Source: Lentilactobacillus sunkii DSM 19904
GTDB taxonomy: Bacteria; Bacillota; Bacilli; Lactobacillales; Lactobacillaceae
Direction of reading: 5' to 3'
Assembly (NCBI RefSeq): GCF_001435575.1
Contig: NZ_AZEA01000005.1
Span: forward strand, 1 to 64,000
DNA: 64,000 nt
Position numbers and translations under genes: made by a program. The first letter of the stretch is position 1, and the number at the start of each line of letters is the position of its first letter. Below are positions 8,307 to 17,140 of the stretch, piece by piece. Below the pieces are notes generated by a model. The model saw nothing but the letters and a program-made list of their open reading frames with translations. It ran no database searches and was not told where the DNA came from.

Positions 8307-9437
8307 ATGTCAGACAAATTAATCGATATCGATACATTACTCGCACAAGCAGGAAACCGGGATAACAACGACCAGTATCATTCTGTGTCCACACCCATTT
8401 ACTTAACATCGAACTTTAGGCATCGGGATTTGGAAGATGCCGAAACCTTTGATCCGCACAAGCAATATTCGTATTCCCGCCTCTCAACCCCTACTCGAAG
8501 CGTGCTTCAGAAGACACTCGCACAGCTCGAGGGTGGTGCCAATGCATTCGCGGTTAGTTCCGGTATGGCGGCAATTCAACTGGTCTTTTCATTATTCAAA
8601 TCCGGCGATGAAATCATTACGTCAGATGATCTGTACGGCGGTTCATTTCGCTACTTTGATTATTTAGCAGATCATTATAACGTCAAATTCAATAAGTGGA
8701 ATGGTAAAGATTATGAAAAGTTGAGTGAATTGATCACCTCAAAAACCAAAGCCGTCTGGCTGGAAACTCCATCCAATCCAACCATGAAAATTATTGATAT
8801 TCAAAAAGTTGCTGATCTCATTCATGATGCCAATAAAAACACGTTGGTTTGTGTCGACAACACCTTTTTAACTCCTGTTTACCAACAACCTCTGCGTGAA
8901 GGTGCGGACATCGTGGTTCACAGTGCCACAAAGTATCTTTCCGGCCATAACGACATGCTGGCCGGTTGTGTCATTGCCAAGTCAAAAGAAATTGCCGACG
9001 AGTTGGAATTCAACTTCAATACGACTGGCGTCACCCTTGATCCGTTCGATTCATGGTTGCTGTTACGAAGCTTAAAAACGTTATCGGTTAGAATGGAGCG
9101 CCACACAAGCAACGCCAAATATGTCGCAGCGTGTTTGGAGAAACTTCCACAAGTCACAAAAGTGCTGTATCCCGGTGTCGGTGGGATGATCAGCTTTTAT
9201 CTTCAGAACATGGATCAAGTCGATCATTTATTCAAAAATCTAAAAATTATTTCATTCGCCGAAAGTCTGGGCGGTGTGGAAAGTCTGTTGACAATTCCAT
9301 CTCTTCAAACCCACAGTGACATGGCCAAAGAAGACCGGTTAAAGCTCGGAATTACCGACGAACTGTTACGTTTATCAACCGGTTTGGAAAATCCACAGGA
9401 TCTGGCCGCTGATCTCACTCAGGCATTGGGTGACTAA
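8307..9437 (+). CDS. Transsulfuration enzyme (cystathionine gamma-lyase/beta-lyase family)
   Basis: A 376-residue PLP enzyme of the Cys/Met metabolism family. The PLP-lysine motif is SATKYLSGH at about residues 206-214, and AVSSGMAAI and the SYSRLSTPT cofactor-binding segment are present. Members cleave or make cystathionine, homocysteine or methionine, and sequence alone does not decide between MetB, MetC and CGL activity. AAAGGAG is placed 8 bases before the ATG. The T-box leader indicates control by amino-acid starvation, most simply methionine or cysteine. The gene is monocistronic. Confidence 0.88.
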   Translation: MSDKLIDIDTLLAQAGNRDNNDQYHSVSTPIYLTSNFRHRDLEDAETFDPHKQYSYSRLSTPTRSVLQKTLAQLEGGANAFAVSSGMAAIQLVFSLFKSGDEIITSDDLYGGSFRYFDYLADHYNVKFNKWNGKDYEKLSELITSKTKAVWLETPSNPTMKIIDIQKVADLIHDANKNTLVCVDNTFLTPVYQQPLREGADIVVHSATKYLSGHNDMLAGCVIAKSKEIADELEFNFNTTGVTLDPFDSWLLLRSLKTLSVRMERHTSNAKYVAACLEKLPQVTKVLYPGVGGMISFYLQNMDQVDHLFKNLKIISFAESLGGVESLLTIPSLQTHSDMAKEDRLKLGITDELLRLSTGLENPQDLAADLTQALGD

Positions 9438-9441
9438 ATAA

Positions 9442-9467
9442 AAAGTCGGGGCAATTGCCCCGACTTT
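9442..9467. terminator. Bidirectional terminator
   Basis: A perfect 26-base palindrome centred on CAATTG with an AAAGTCGGGG left arm. It separates two convergent genes. Confidence 0.9.
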
Positions 9468-10178
9468 TTATTTGTCTTCTGAAAGCTGTGCAACTTTGAC
9501 ATAAAAGTTGGCAAATGACAGCTGAAAGTACGGCTGCAGCCATAGCAATAAAATACCATAAGTAAATGAATTAAGGATGTACCAGCCAATAAAACTCAGG
9601 TCCATGATAAAATAGGTCATTTTATGGCCAACCATCATCTGTCGACTTCTGGTAATTGCTTCAAGGTAGCCAATTGGTTTGCCGGCATCCACGGAATCCC
9701 GATAGATATTCAATGCCTGCGAATATGCAAATCCTTTAATAATCCCGGGAACAATGAACAGGATCGACCACAATAAGGTCAAAACAGTCGTTAAGATTCC
9801 AATCATAATTGCACCCATGAAATACTGCCCATGGTTCAGAATTGTAAACGACTTGGTGACCGGCTGATCGAACTTTGTCTTATTTCGAATAATATCGATG
9901 CAGACAAACATCATTCCCGACAACAGCAGGCCGGAAATAATCGAAATAAACGTGGAAATTCCCCACAGATTCAACATTTCATTACTGCCAAATCGTGCCG
10001 TTCCCTGAATAATCTGATTAAAGGCATGGTTCATATCAGTTTCATGGAGCGGATTCATCGAATAGGCCACAGAATATCCCAGTTGAATAATAATTGCCGG
10101 GAGAAATAATAAGATAAAGAATGGAAAATGGCTGTTAATGATGCGCTTAGCTTCTAATTTTAATCCTACGCGGTCCAT
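9468..10178 (-). CDS. DUF975-family membrane protein
   Basis: A 236-residue integral membrane protein with about six hydrophobic segments. The family pattern includes an N-terminal LEAKRIINSHFPFF-type segment, IVPGIIKGFAYSQ in the middle and a C-terminal LQPYFQLSFANFY. DUF975 members have no settled function. GGAGG lies upstream of the ATG at 10178, so I prefer this to the upstream ATG at 10190. A broken paralogue is at 17141-17910. Confidence 0.82.
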   Translation of the reverse strand: MDRVGLKLEAKRIINSHFPFFILLFLPAIIIQLGYSVAYSMNPLHETDMNHAFNQIIQGTARFGSNEMLNLWGISTFISIISGLLLSGMMFVCIDIIRNKTKFDQPVTKSFTILNHGQYFMGAIMIGILTTVLTLLWSILFIVPGIIKGFAYSQALNIYRDSVDAGKPIGYLEAITRSRQMMVGHKMTYFIMDLSFIGWYILNSFTYGILLLWLQPYFQLSFANFYVKVAQLSEDK

Positions 10179-10205
10179 AAATGCCTCCAATTTTATTAAT
10201 AGCTT

Positions 10206-10910
10206 CTATTTAACCATAACTTGGACGGCTGCCGCAATGATACCTCCAGTAAGCGGGCCAAACATTGGGACCCAAGAATAATACCACTCGCCACTGCCAC
10301 GGTTGGGAACCGGAATAATTGAATAAGCAAACCGTGGCCCCCAATCACGGGCGGGATTCAAAGCAAATCCGGTAGTAGTCCCCACGCCAAGACCAACAAC
10401 CATAATCAATAAGCCAACCACCAACGGCTTGAGACCCAGGCTGAAATTCCCCAAATTCAATAATGCAAATACAAAGATGAAAGTTGCCACAACTTCTGAT
10501 AAAAAGTTGGATAACGGCGAATAGATGGCCGGTCTGGTAGCAAATATTCCGACCGTATTACCATTTTCAGTGGTCGTTGCTTTAAAGTGTGGATAGAAGA
10601 TAACCATGATGGTGGCTGCGCCCAAGAACGCCCCGATAAACTGACCCAACAGGTATGGAACAACTTGAGACCATGGGAATAATCCAAAGATTGCGTAAGG
10701 GATTGTGACTGCCGGATTCAAATGGCCCAATGATCCCAGCGATGAAGCCACATAAACGCCCATTGTAACTGCCATTCCCCAAGCAACACTGATAAATGTC
10801 CAATTTGCACCTTTTGCATACGCCTGCTTAAGATTAGCTCCCGCACACGCTCCGGTTCCCAGCACAATCAATACATACGTTCCAAAAAGTTCACCAATAA
10901 ATCCATTCAT
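10206..10910 (-). CDS. glpF: Glycerol facilitator / aquaglyceroporin (MIP family)
   Basis: A channel of about 234 residues for glycerol and small polyols or water across the cytoplasmic membrane. Both half-helix motifs are visible: NPAVT (about residue 65) and NPARD (about 190). The Asp after NPAR is the mark of glycerol-conducting members. Six membrane spans are expected. The ATG at 10910 is preferred to an upstream in-frame GTG. Together with the nearby propanediol-type dehydrogenase it suggests glycerol or propanediol metabolism, although no diol dehydratase genes are in the window. A PduF-like role is an alternative. Confidence 0.9.
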   Translation of the reverse strand: MNGFIGELFGTYVLIVLGTGACAGANLKQAYAKGANWTFISVAWGMAVTMGVYVASSLGSLGHLNPAVTIPYAIFGLFPWSQVVPYLLGQFIGAFLGAATIMVIFYPHFKATTTENGNTVGIFATRPAIYSPLSNFLSEVVATFIFVFALLNLGNFSLGLKPLVVGLLIMVVGLGVGTTTGFALNPARDWGPRFAYSIIPVPNRGSGEWYYSWVPMFGPLTGGIIAAAVQVMVK

Positions 10911-10945
10911 ACGCTCACCCACTATTTTTTATATTCAATCACATT

Positions 10946-12133
10946 TTACAAGTTACTGGAACTCGTGGAAAGCCCTTTCGAAGTTAAATAATTGAGCCAT
11001 AACACAAGGCCGAGGGAAACAACTGCATATACTGCACCTCCGGGACCAACGCCGTTTAGACTCAGCGTGCTGACAATCACACCGCCGGTAGCCGATCCAA
11101 GAGCAATTCCAAAATTAGAGAAAATTGAATTCAAAGAAGATGCCAGGACGATTGACTGAGGATACTCCCGCTCGGCAATTTGAAGGAAAAACAGCTGAAT
11201 CGGTGAATTAAGCAACGGCATGGTAAAAATCACAAGAGTCAGCAAAATTGCCCCAGGCCAACTAAAGTTGAACGCAAACGGCATCAGCATCATCAACAAG
11301 AATTGTGCAATAAAAACAGCTGGCATCCGCTTCATTCCAGGCCCTTCACTCAACTTACCGCTGGCCCGATTTCCAATGATATTTGAGATTCCAAATACCG
11401 ACAATAGAATGGTTAGCATTGGGATTGAAAAATGAAGCTGGGTCGTAATAATTGGTCGCAAATAAGTATAGAACACGTAAATGGCGGCCAAATTGAACAT
11501 TGGCAATAACATGCCAAGTTGAATTTTATGGTTTTTCAATAACGCCAACTGACCTGAAACGGTACTCTTCCTCTGCTTAAAGTCCTTTGGCAAACTGAGA
11601 AAAATCATGATCATCGTTGCTGTGGAAACGACAATAACCGTCAAAAATGAGATTCGCCAACCAAACCTGGTTGAAATCCAAGTTCCAAGCGGCACGCCGA
11701 CAACTGAGGCAATTGAGAAACCGGAAAACACCCAGGAAAGCAGCCATCCCCGCTTTGACATAGGCGCAATGTACCCGGCAAAAGTGAGCCCAAGAGAGAT
11801 TGATACGCCGGCAACCATGGCAGTGATTACTCGTGACAGAGCCAGCGTAAAAAAGTTGGGTGCCAAAAAGCTCAAAATATTGCCTACTGTAAAAACAGTC
11901 ATTGTCGCCATCAAATCCCAAAACAAATTGAAACGACCAATCAAGATCGTGATAAACGGCGTACTAATCGCATAAACAATCGCAAAGGCGGTGACCAAGT
12001 ACCCAACCGTTGCCACAGGCACATTAAACTGCGTACTCAAATCATCCAGGATCCCCACAATTAGGAATTCACTGAACCCCAATACAAATGCAATAAGAAC
12101 TAAAACGAAGCTTTGAAACTTGAATGTTTTCAT
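10946..12133 (-). CDS. MFS transporter, DHA1 (AraJ/PbuE-like) efflux family
   Basis: A 395-residue major facilitator protein with about 12 hydrophobic segments. The N-terminal GFSEFLIVGIL segment and the SRVITAMVAG and GVPLGTWIS motifs are typical of drug:H+ antiporter-1 relatives such as AraJ, YdhP and PbuE. Substrates in this group range from drugs to purines and sugars, so none can be assigned here. It is monocistronic and divergent from nothing nearby. Confidence 0.85.
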   Translation of the reverse strand: MKTFKFQSFVLVLIAFVLGFSEFLIVGILDDLSTQFNVPVATVGYLVTAFAIVYAISTPFITILIGRFNLFWDLMATMTVFTVGNILSFLAPNFFTLALSRVITAMVAGVSISLGLTFAGYIAPMSKRGWLLSWVFSGFSIASVVGVPLGTWISTRFGWRISFLTVIVVSTATMIMIFLSLPKDFKQRKSTVSGQLALLKNHKIQLGMLLPMFNLAAIYVFYTYLRPIITTQLHFSIPMLTILLSVFGISNIIGNRASGKLSEGPGMKRMPAVFIAQFLLMMLMPFAFNFSWPGAILLTLVIFTMPLLNSPIQLFFLQIAEREYPQSIVLASSLNSIFSNFGIALGSATGGVIVSTLSLNGVGPGGAVYAVVSLGLVLWLNYLTSKGLSTSSSNL

Positions 12134-12349
12134 TGATTTCTCATCCCCTTTATTAATTTCTAAAAATCACAACTTGTTTATACTACAGGTTTTTACATAG
12201 ATTTTCTAGGAATTTGGATGGAAAAATCAATTATTTATTTCGTGGGTGGTGAATAAAGCCTTTTCAGTTTGGACGGCTAGTTGTCAGTATGACGACAAAA
12301 CGATAACTATCTCCGATGGCCTGCGAAGGCTGCCTAGGATACTTGGCGA

Positions 12350-12632
12350 CGCCCTTGACCCCCCGACGGCGTGAAATGCCTTGCCTCCTTGGTGCTACAC
12401 AAATAGAAAATCCCAACGATGAACACACTACGTTCGTTGTTGGGTGTTATCAGTTCTATATGTTACAGGGTTAGTGCATTAATTTTATTGACTGCTCCCT
12501 TCGGCCTTTGAGCTATGCTTCGACGCAACTGCTGCTAACGTGTAAAGGGGCGGTGATTTAAATCCAAAATCAGGATTTTAATCACCGCCCCTTTACACAC
12601 CGCATCACTCGTTGCTTGTCGCACACTACAAA
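12350..12632. repeat. Extragenic repeat with long hairpin (copy A)
   Basis: The gap 12134-12803 has no convincing ordinary gene. At 12502-12520 it carries the header CGGCCTTTGAGCTATGCT, preceded 85 bases earlier by CGATGAAC (about 12417). The tandem repeat at 23.5 kb has the same spacing. The header runs into a hairpin with 18-base perfect outer arms (12541-12558 with 12580-12597) and inner arms AAATCC/GGATTT (12560-12565 with 12573-12578). The flanks CGACGCAAC and GTTGCTTGTCG pair partly, and the minus strand begins AGTGTGCGA as in the other hairpin repeats. Confidence 0.75.
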
Positions 12633-12660
12633 AAAGGACCCACACTTGATTTGCGAGTCC
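12630..12660 (-). terminator. Terminator of a short minus-strand transcript
   Basis: On the minus strand GGACTC pairs with GGGTCC around a loop and is followed by TTTTTT. It lies just after the tiny reading frame at 12679-12732. Confidence 0.55.
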
Positions 12661-12678
12661 CCTTTCCTAATGCATCAA

Positions 12679-12732
12679 CTATTTTAATTCGTTCTCCACA
12701 GCTGATGCTTTAAGAGATATTCCACTATTCAA
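12679..12732 (-). CDS. Possible 17-residue peptide with perfect Shine-Dalgarno
   Basis: A TTG-started frame of 17 codons (reads MNSGISLKASAVENELK) ends in TAG. It is preceded by AAGGAGGTGAT (12738-12748 on the minus strand), which pairs fully with the 3' end of 16S rRNA at a 9-base spacing. A possible promoter TTGCAT-17-TATTCT lies upstream, inside 12759-12800, and a terminator lies downstream, so a transcript of about 150 bases can be drawn. Coding status is uncertain. It could be a peptide, a leader or a small RNA that binds ribosomes. Confidence 0.35.
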   Translation of the reverse strand: MNSGISLKASAVENELK

Positions 12733-12803
12733 AAAGCATCACCTCCTTTTTTGATTGTCAATAGAATACAACCAATCAAAAAGAAATGCAAGTGTTTAAA
12801 TTG

Positions 12804-13295
12804 TCAGTCATCATAATCGTCTTCATGATCGTTTTGTAAAACATCATCGTTAACCCAATATTGTTGATTGGATTGTCGACTGCCTAACTTAATGCGGTAA
12901 AATTCTTCATGCTCATACTCGTTATCATCATTATCTTTGAACGTTGCGACAGCCTTCTTGTCGACATAAACCTTTGTTTTGGCAGAAACATTCAGATTGT
13001 CCCATGAATAAGTTTTATTCTGATCCACTGTTCCAGGAACATACTTATATAGATGTTCTTCTCGATACTCGTGATCCAGGGTCGTCGTCAGGTTCATCTT
13101 CTCATAACGGACTTTAACTGCCCGTTTTGAAGAAGAGGTGTTGCTTGACGCTTCAGAAGTACTAGCTGAGTTGGACTTGGCCGATTGAGTATTGGTCGAC
13201 GTGTGGCTGCCAGAATTATTCGAATTTGAAGAACAGCCAAACAGTCCAAGTGGCAGGACAAACAGTATACAAAATACGGTAAATATTTTTTTCAT
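12804..13295 (-). CDS. Putative lipoprotein (YREE-VPG family)
   Basis: A 163-residue protein with a lipoprotein signal: a basic start, a hydrophobic core and LFGC with Cys at residue 21, followed by a Ser/Asn/Thr-rich linker to about residue 57. Phe at the -2 position makes the lipobox slightly atypical. The C-terminal domain is the same as in the protein at 5746-6252 (YREEHLYKYVPG, VYVDKKA, FYRIKL, YWVNDD) and ends in a very acidic tail. It is probably anchored on the outer face of the membrane. Function unknown. Confidence 0.6.
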   Translation of the reverse strand: MKKIFTVFCILFVLPLGLFGCSSNSNNSGSHTSTNTQSAKSNSASTSEASSNTSSSKRAVKVRYEKMNLTTTLDHEYREEHLYKYVPGTVDQNKTYSWDNLNVSAKTKVYVDKKAVATFKDNDDNEYEHEEFYRIKLGSRQSNQQYWVNDDVLQNDHEDDYDD

Positions 13296-13397
13296 GATAA
13301 CATCCCCCTATGCAATTCATGTTTGAATATCTGTCCTCATTATAAATGATCAGGCAATTCAAATCTAACAAACTGCTTAAGGTTGTTACCTATAAAA

Positions 13398-13832
13398 TTA
13401 ATCCAACACTTTGTATGAATACTTGTGTTCATACTTGTGGCTTGGGAATACGTGATAAGTCCCAATTCCACGATACTTTATCAATACCCGCTTGTATGAA
13501 CCACCGATTAGTTGCTTTGTCGCCTTGTATTGGCCCAAATCTTTACTGGATGACTTGGACTTGTTGAATAGATACCATGATCCCCATTTAGACACTTGCA
13601 ACTTTCGGTCGCTCTTCTTCGATGGGGTGTAGCTCTTACCGTTAGTCGTAAAGCTGTGGGTGGTAATCTTAATGATATTGAACTTACCCTCGCCACGATA
13701 TTCAAACCAGGTCCCCCGAAGCGCCTTGGGGGTAGTCGTGGATGCGCTGGCACTGGCATCGGCCGGAAGAGCTGTTAACTGAATTCCGAAAATGACAGCC
13801 ATTGTGAATATGATGCCTATAAATTTTTTCAT
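13398..13832 (-). CDS. Secreted hypothetical protein
   Basis: A 144-residue basic protein with a clear signal peptide (about residues 1-28, cleavage near ADASA). The mature part is rich in Lys, Ser and Tyr and contains LRGTWFEYRGEG and several Y-H-V/K-Y short beta-like segments. It has no catalytic motif I recognise. Similar small secreted proteins are common in lactobacilli. It is probably monocistronic. Confidence 0.5.
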   Translation of the reverse strand: MKKFIGIIFTMAVIFGIQLTALPADASASASTTTPKALRGTWFEYRGEGKFNIIKITTHSFTTNGKSYTPSKKSDRKLQVSKWGSWYLFNKSKSSSKDLGQYKATKQLIGGSYKRVLIKYRGIGTYHVFPSHKYEHKYSYKVLD

Positions 13833-13919
13833 TATTCCGCCTCCCGTTTGTTATTAAAAAGTATATCATTGATTTCTCAATCTTTACTTTTCCATCTAAC
13901 TACAATTGTTTTACAGAAA

Positions 13920-13952
13920 AAGCCTCTGACACAAAAGTGCTGTCAAAGGCTT
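13920..13952 (-). terminator. Terminator downstream of hisD
   Basis: AAGCCT-TGACA pairs with TGTCA-AGGCTT. On the minus strand it is followed by a T-run. The rest of 13833-14062 shows nothing else. Confidence 0.75.
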
Positions 13953-14062
13953 CATGGTGCGTGATTAGAAAAAATGTTATTTCATAAGATAATGATTAAT
14001 TAAGTAATTTGATGCCACTTTTGTAAACAATATTACAAACAGACAACAGCATTGCAATCACA

Positions 14063-15343
14063 TTAGTCATCAAATCGGCTCTCAATGGCTCTTGCATGAG
14101 CTTCCAATCCTTCAACTCGAGCAAGGGTTGTGATGGCATCCTTTTCTTTCTTGAGAGCTTCTCTAGTATAGGAAACAAATTGTGTTCGTTTAACAAAATC
14201 CTGTACGCCCAGAGGTGAGAAGAACCGCGCTGTCCCACCAGTTGGTAGAATGTGGTTGGGCCCTGCCAGATAGTCGCCAAGTGGTTCGGAAGCAGAGAAT
14301 CCAAGGAACACGGAACCCGCATTCTTAATTTGGTTTAAATATTCAATCGCGTCTGGTAATTGAACTTCCAAATGTTCTGGTGCGACGGCATTCATCAAGG
14401 TAAACGCATCATCAATGTCATCAACCACTGCGATAAAGCCTTCATTATCCATGGCTGCTTTGGCAATTTCTTTTCGTGGCAGCAAATCCACTTGTCTATC
14501 CATTTCTGCACTCACGGCGTCGGCAAGCTTGCGGTCGTCGGTGACTAAGATTGGCCGTGCCAGCTTATCATGTTCAGCCTGAGAGAGCAAATCAGCTGCG
14601 ACTTGGCTGGGAACAGCCTGTGATCCGGCAATGACACCAATTTCCGATGGGCCGGCAATCATGTCAATATCAACTTGACCGAAAACCTGCTTTTTGGCGG
14701 TTGCAACAAAGACGTTACCCGGACCAGTAATCTTATCAACTTGCGGAATCGTTTCTGTCCCGTATGCTAGGCTGGCGATCGCTTGGGCACCACCGACCAT
14801 ATAGATTTCATCGACTCCGGCAATCTTAGCTGCAGCAAGAACGGCTTTATTCAACCCGTCTTTTTGTGGTGGTGTGACCATGACAATTCGATCAACCCCG
14901 GCAATCTTGGCAGGAATCACGTTCATCAAAATTGAAGATGGATAAGCTGCCGTACCACCAGGAACATATAAGCCAACTGCTGCGAGCGGCGCAATCTTTT
15001 CACCCCGGATAATGCCTTTTTTCTTGGCATCAATAAAGCTGTCTTCCACTTCCATCTTGTGAAATGAAATAATATTTTCTTTTGCCAACTCCAGTGCCTG
15101 GATGACTTTATCATCGGTTTGGGCGTATGCATCATCAATTTCTTGTTCTGTCACCTTCAGACTGTCCAAGTCGACATTGTCAAACTTCTTTTCATACATT
15201 TTGACGGCTTCATCACCATCTTTAATGACATTTGAAATGATTTCCCGAACAGCCTGTTCAACCTCTTCACGGTTCGCAACCGCGTTAGTCCTGATGGCAA
15301 CCTGTTTTAATAATTGATCTAAAGAATCTTCGATAATTTGCAT
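14063..15343 (-). CDS. hisD: Histidinol dehydrogenase
   Basis: A 426-residue zinc enzyme that oxidises L-histidinol to L-histidine in two NAD-dependent steps. Family signatures include PGGTAAYPSS, GPGNVFVATAKK, DMIAGPSEIGVIA, QAEHDKLARP and the HILPTGGTARF segment near the C-terminus. The ATG at 15343 is chosen because GGAGAGTGG lies just upstream. A longer frame to 15460 would run back into the T-box terminator. No other his genes are adjacent, so this is an orphan or separately placed copy under a histidine T-box. Confidence 0.95.
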   Translation of the reverse strand: MQIIEDSLDQLLKQVAIRTNAVANREEVEQAVREIISNVIKDGDEAVKMYEKKFDNVDLDSLKVTEQEIDDAYAQTDDKVIQALELAKENIISFHKMEVEDSFIDAKKKGIIRGEKIAPLAAVGLYVPGGTAAYPSSILMNVIPAKIAGVDRIVMVTPPQKDGLNKAVLAAAKIAGVDEIYMVGGAQAIASLAYGTETIPQVDKITGPGNVFVATAKKQVFGQVDIDMIAGPSEIGVIAGSQAVPSQVAADLLSQAEHDKLARPILVTDDRKLADAVSAEMDRQVDLLPRKEIAKAAMDNEGFIAVVDDIDDAFTLMNAVAPEHLEVQLPDAIEYLNQIKNAGSVFLGFSASEPLGDYLAGPNHILPTGGTARFFSPLGVQDFVKRTQFVSYTREALKKEKDAITTLARVEGLEAHARAIESRFDD

Positions 15344-15404
15344 AAATTCCACTCTCCATTTCCGCTGGCCAAACAATTCGTCACAATCAAATCCTATGAA
15401 ATAA

Positions 15405-15660
15405 AAAAGTCCCCAGACATTGCCTAAGCAATATCTGAGGACGAAAATTCGCGGTTCCACCTCACGTTTATCGTTTCCTTACAAAAACGACCTTACGCTG
15501 CTCGTAACTAGTCATCCAATTGGAGAACAGTCACAGTAGCCGTGGTAACGCTCACTAGCGGGACAACCTACTTGGTTCAATCATCCAGTTCATAGATGTG
15601 TGTTCATCACTGTTCGCTTCCCCTTCTCACCAGCGGGGCTCTCTTTATGTGAAACCAGCG
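15405..15660 (-). promoter_or_regulatory. T-box leader of hisD (histidine)
   Basis: The T-box core AGGTGGAACCGCG (15450-15462, minus strand) precedes a terminator hairpin (15409-15442) and a T-run. In stem I, GAACA is followed by CAC (15598-15600), a histidine codon, then A. This is the same arrangement as the tyrosine leader at 1649-1656. It predicts read-through when tRNA-His is uncharged. Confidence 0.92.
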
Positions 15661-15801
15661 ATTACTTTTCTAATCGTAACTTCATGTTTATTATTTATTT
15701 TTAATTTGTTGATACTTGTAATTTACCACCAAAGAAAAATAAGTCAAGACAATTTTAAATGTAATAGTTATTCCATTTACTTTTTGAAATGATCAATCCG
15801 G

Positions 15802-16452
15802 CTAAATATTAAAGTAAATTGAAAGAAACATGGTGAGTGTGCCGCCCATCACGAAGAAATGCCAGATCAGGTGCATCCCTGGAACTCTGGGAATACTGTA
15901 GATCAGTGCCCCAACCGTGAATGTCACGCCACCTGCGACCAGCAGCCAAAAACCGCTAGTACTCAGATTAGCATAAAGTGCTTTTCCCAAAAGCAGGCAC
16001 ATCCAACCCATGACAACGTATATCGTCGTTTCAGTTTTCTGAAAACGGCCATGGAAGACCACGTGACTAACAATTCCACCGATCGCAAGCGTCCAAATGC
16101 TGGCCAATAATAAATAACCAGACCAATCATGAACGAAAATAATGCAATACGGTGTGTAAGTTCCCGCGATCAGAATAAAAATGTTGCTATGATCCAAAAT
16201 TTGAAAGACCCGTTTGGCTCTGGTAAAGACAAAACAGTGGAGTAAAGTGGATGCCAGGTATAGCGAAAGAACGGTCGCACTATAAATAATCAGGCTGGTA
16301 ACGGCAACGGCTGAATGGCCATCCTGGATTGCCTTATGAACAAGCATAATTGATAATATAATTGCCACCACAAACGAAACACCGTGGGTAACGGCGTTTA
16401 GAACTTCATAAACAATTTGCTGGCGACGGATTTTTTGAGTTGCTTCTTTCAT
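15802..16452 (-). CDS. Hemolysin III-family (PAQR-like) membrane protein
   Basis: A seven-span membrane protein of about 216 residues. The family's conserved histidine/aspartate residues appear in EVLNAVTHG, STLLHCF, LDHSNIFILIAGTYTP and the C-terminal PGMHLIWHF. These residues probably bind zinc, and bacterial members are linked to membrane-lipid homeostasis rather than proven hemolysis. AAGGAGGT lies 8 bases before the ATG at 16452. Confidence 0.88.
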   Translation of the reverse strand: MKEATQKIRRQQIVYEVLNAVTHGVSFVVAIILSIMLVHKAIQDGHSAVAVTSLIIYSATVLSLYLASTLLHCFVFTRAKRVFQILDHSNIFILIAGTYTPYCIIFVHDWSGYLLLASIWTLAIGGIVSHVVFHGRFQKTETTIYVVMGWMCLLLGKALYANLSTSGFWLLVAGGVTFTVGALIYSIPRVPGMHLIWHFFVMGGTLTMFLSIYFNI

Positions 16453-16585
16453 CACGATACCTCCTTAGCACCATAATAAGTTATTCTATTTTATAAGTCA
16501 AGATAACATAGACTTAATATCTAGATACTTTATTTTTCCATTGTCATATGTAATAATACAAGTATTTAATTGTAAGGGGAATACT

Positions 16586-17059
16586 ATGGCTAAAGAAATT
16601 TTTACCAAAAAATTAGCGGGCATGACAATGCCGCATTTTGATGATTTACCCAACTTGGATCTTTACATGGATCAGGTTATCGATGAAGTGAACCAATATT
16701 TAGCACCAATTACCCACACGGATATTACAAAGTCCATGATTAACAGTTACGTCAAAAAGGGAATCGTCGACCGTCCCACCAAGAAACGATATTCTCGCGT
16801 TCACTTGGCTAAAATTCTGGTGGTCAGCCTCCTCAAGCCGATCCTTTCACTTGATACGATCGACCAGGCAATGAAGATTGCCCTGAAGTTAGACTCCGCC
16901 CAAAAGGCTTATGACCAGTTTATTGACCTGTTCAATCAGGAACTCACCGATGTCGATATCGACAATTTATCTGCCAAACAATACCAGTCGATGGCCATTA
17001 AATCTTTACTTTATAAATTGGTTGTCGACGACCTAATTGAAAACAGCAGGAAATCATAA
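16586..17059 (+). CDS. DUF1836 domain protein
   Basis: A 157-residue cytosolic protein. DUF1836 proteins have a MerR-like helix-turn-helix. Here DITKSMINSYVKKGIVDRPT and the following KKRYSRVHLAKI fit a DNA-binding winged helix. Its target is unknown. AAGGGGA (16575-16581) precedes the ATG at 16586, and an upstream frame opening at 16541 lacks a ribosome site. The gene lies 80 bases before the broken DUF975 gene on the same strand. Confidence 0.75.
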   Translation: MAKEIFTKKLAGMTMPHFDDLPNLDLYMDQVIDEVNQYLAPITHTDITKSMINSYVKKGIVDRPTKKRYSRVHLAKILVVSLLKPILSLDTIDQAMKIALKLDSAQKAYDQFIDLFNQELTDVDIDNLSAKQYQSMAIKSLLYKLVVDDLIENSRKS

Positions 17060-17140
17060 AGGACTTTATATTAAGTCAAATGCCCAAATTGTTTTATAAT
17101 TAAGTCGTTAAGATAATATAGATCGACGGGGGTTGAGATT

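Noticed and set aside
15344-15460. Extra 39 codons at the start of hisD
   Set aside because: They run back into the T-box terminator. The ATG at 15343 has the ribosome site.
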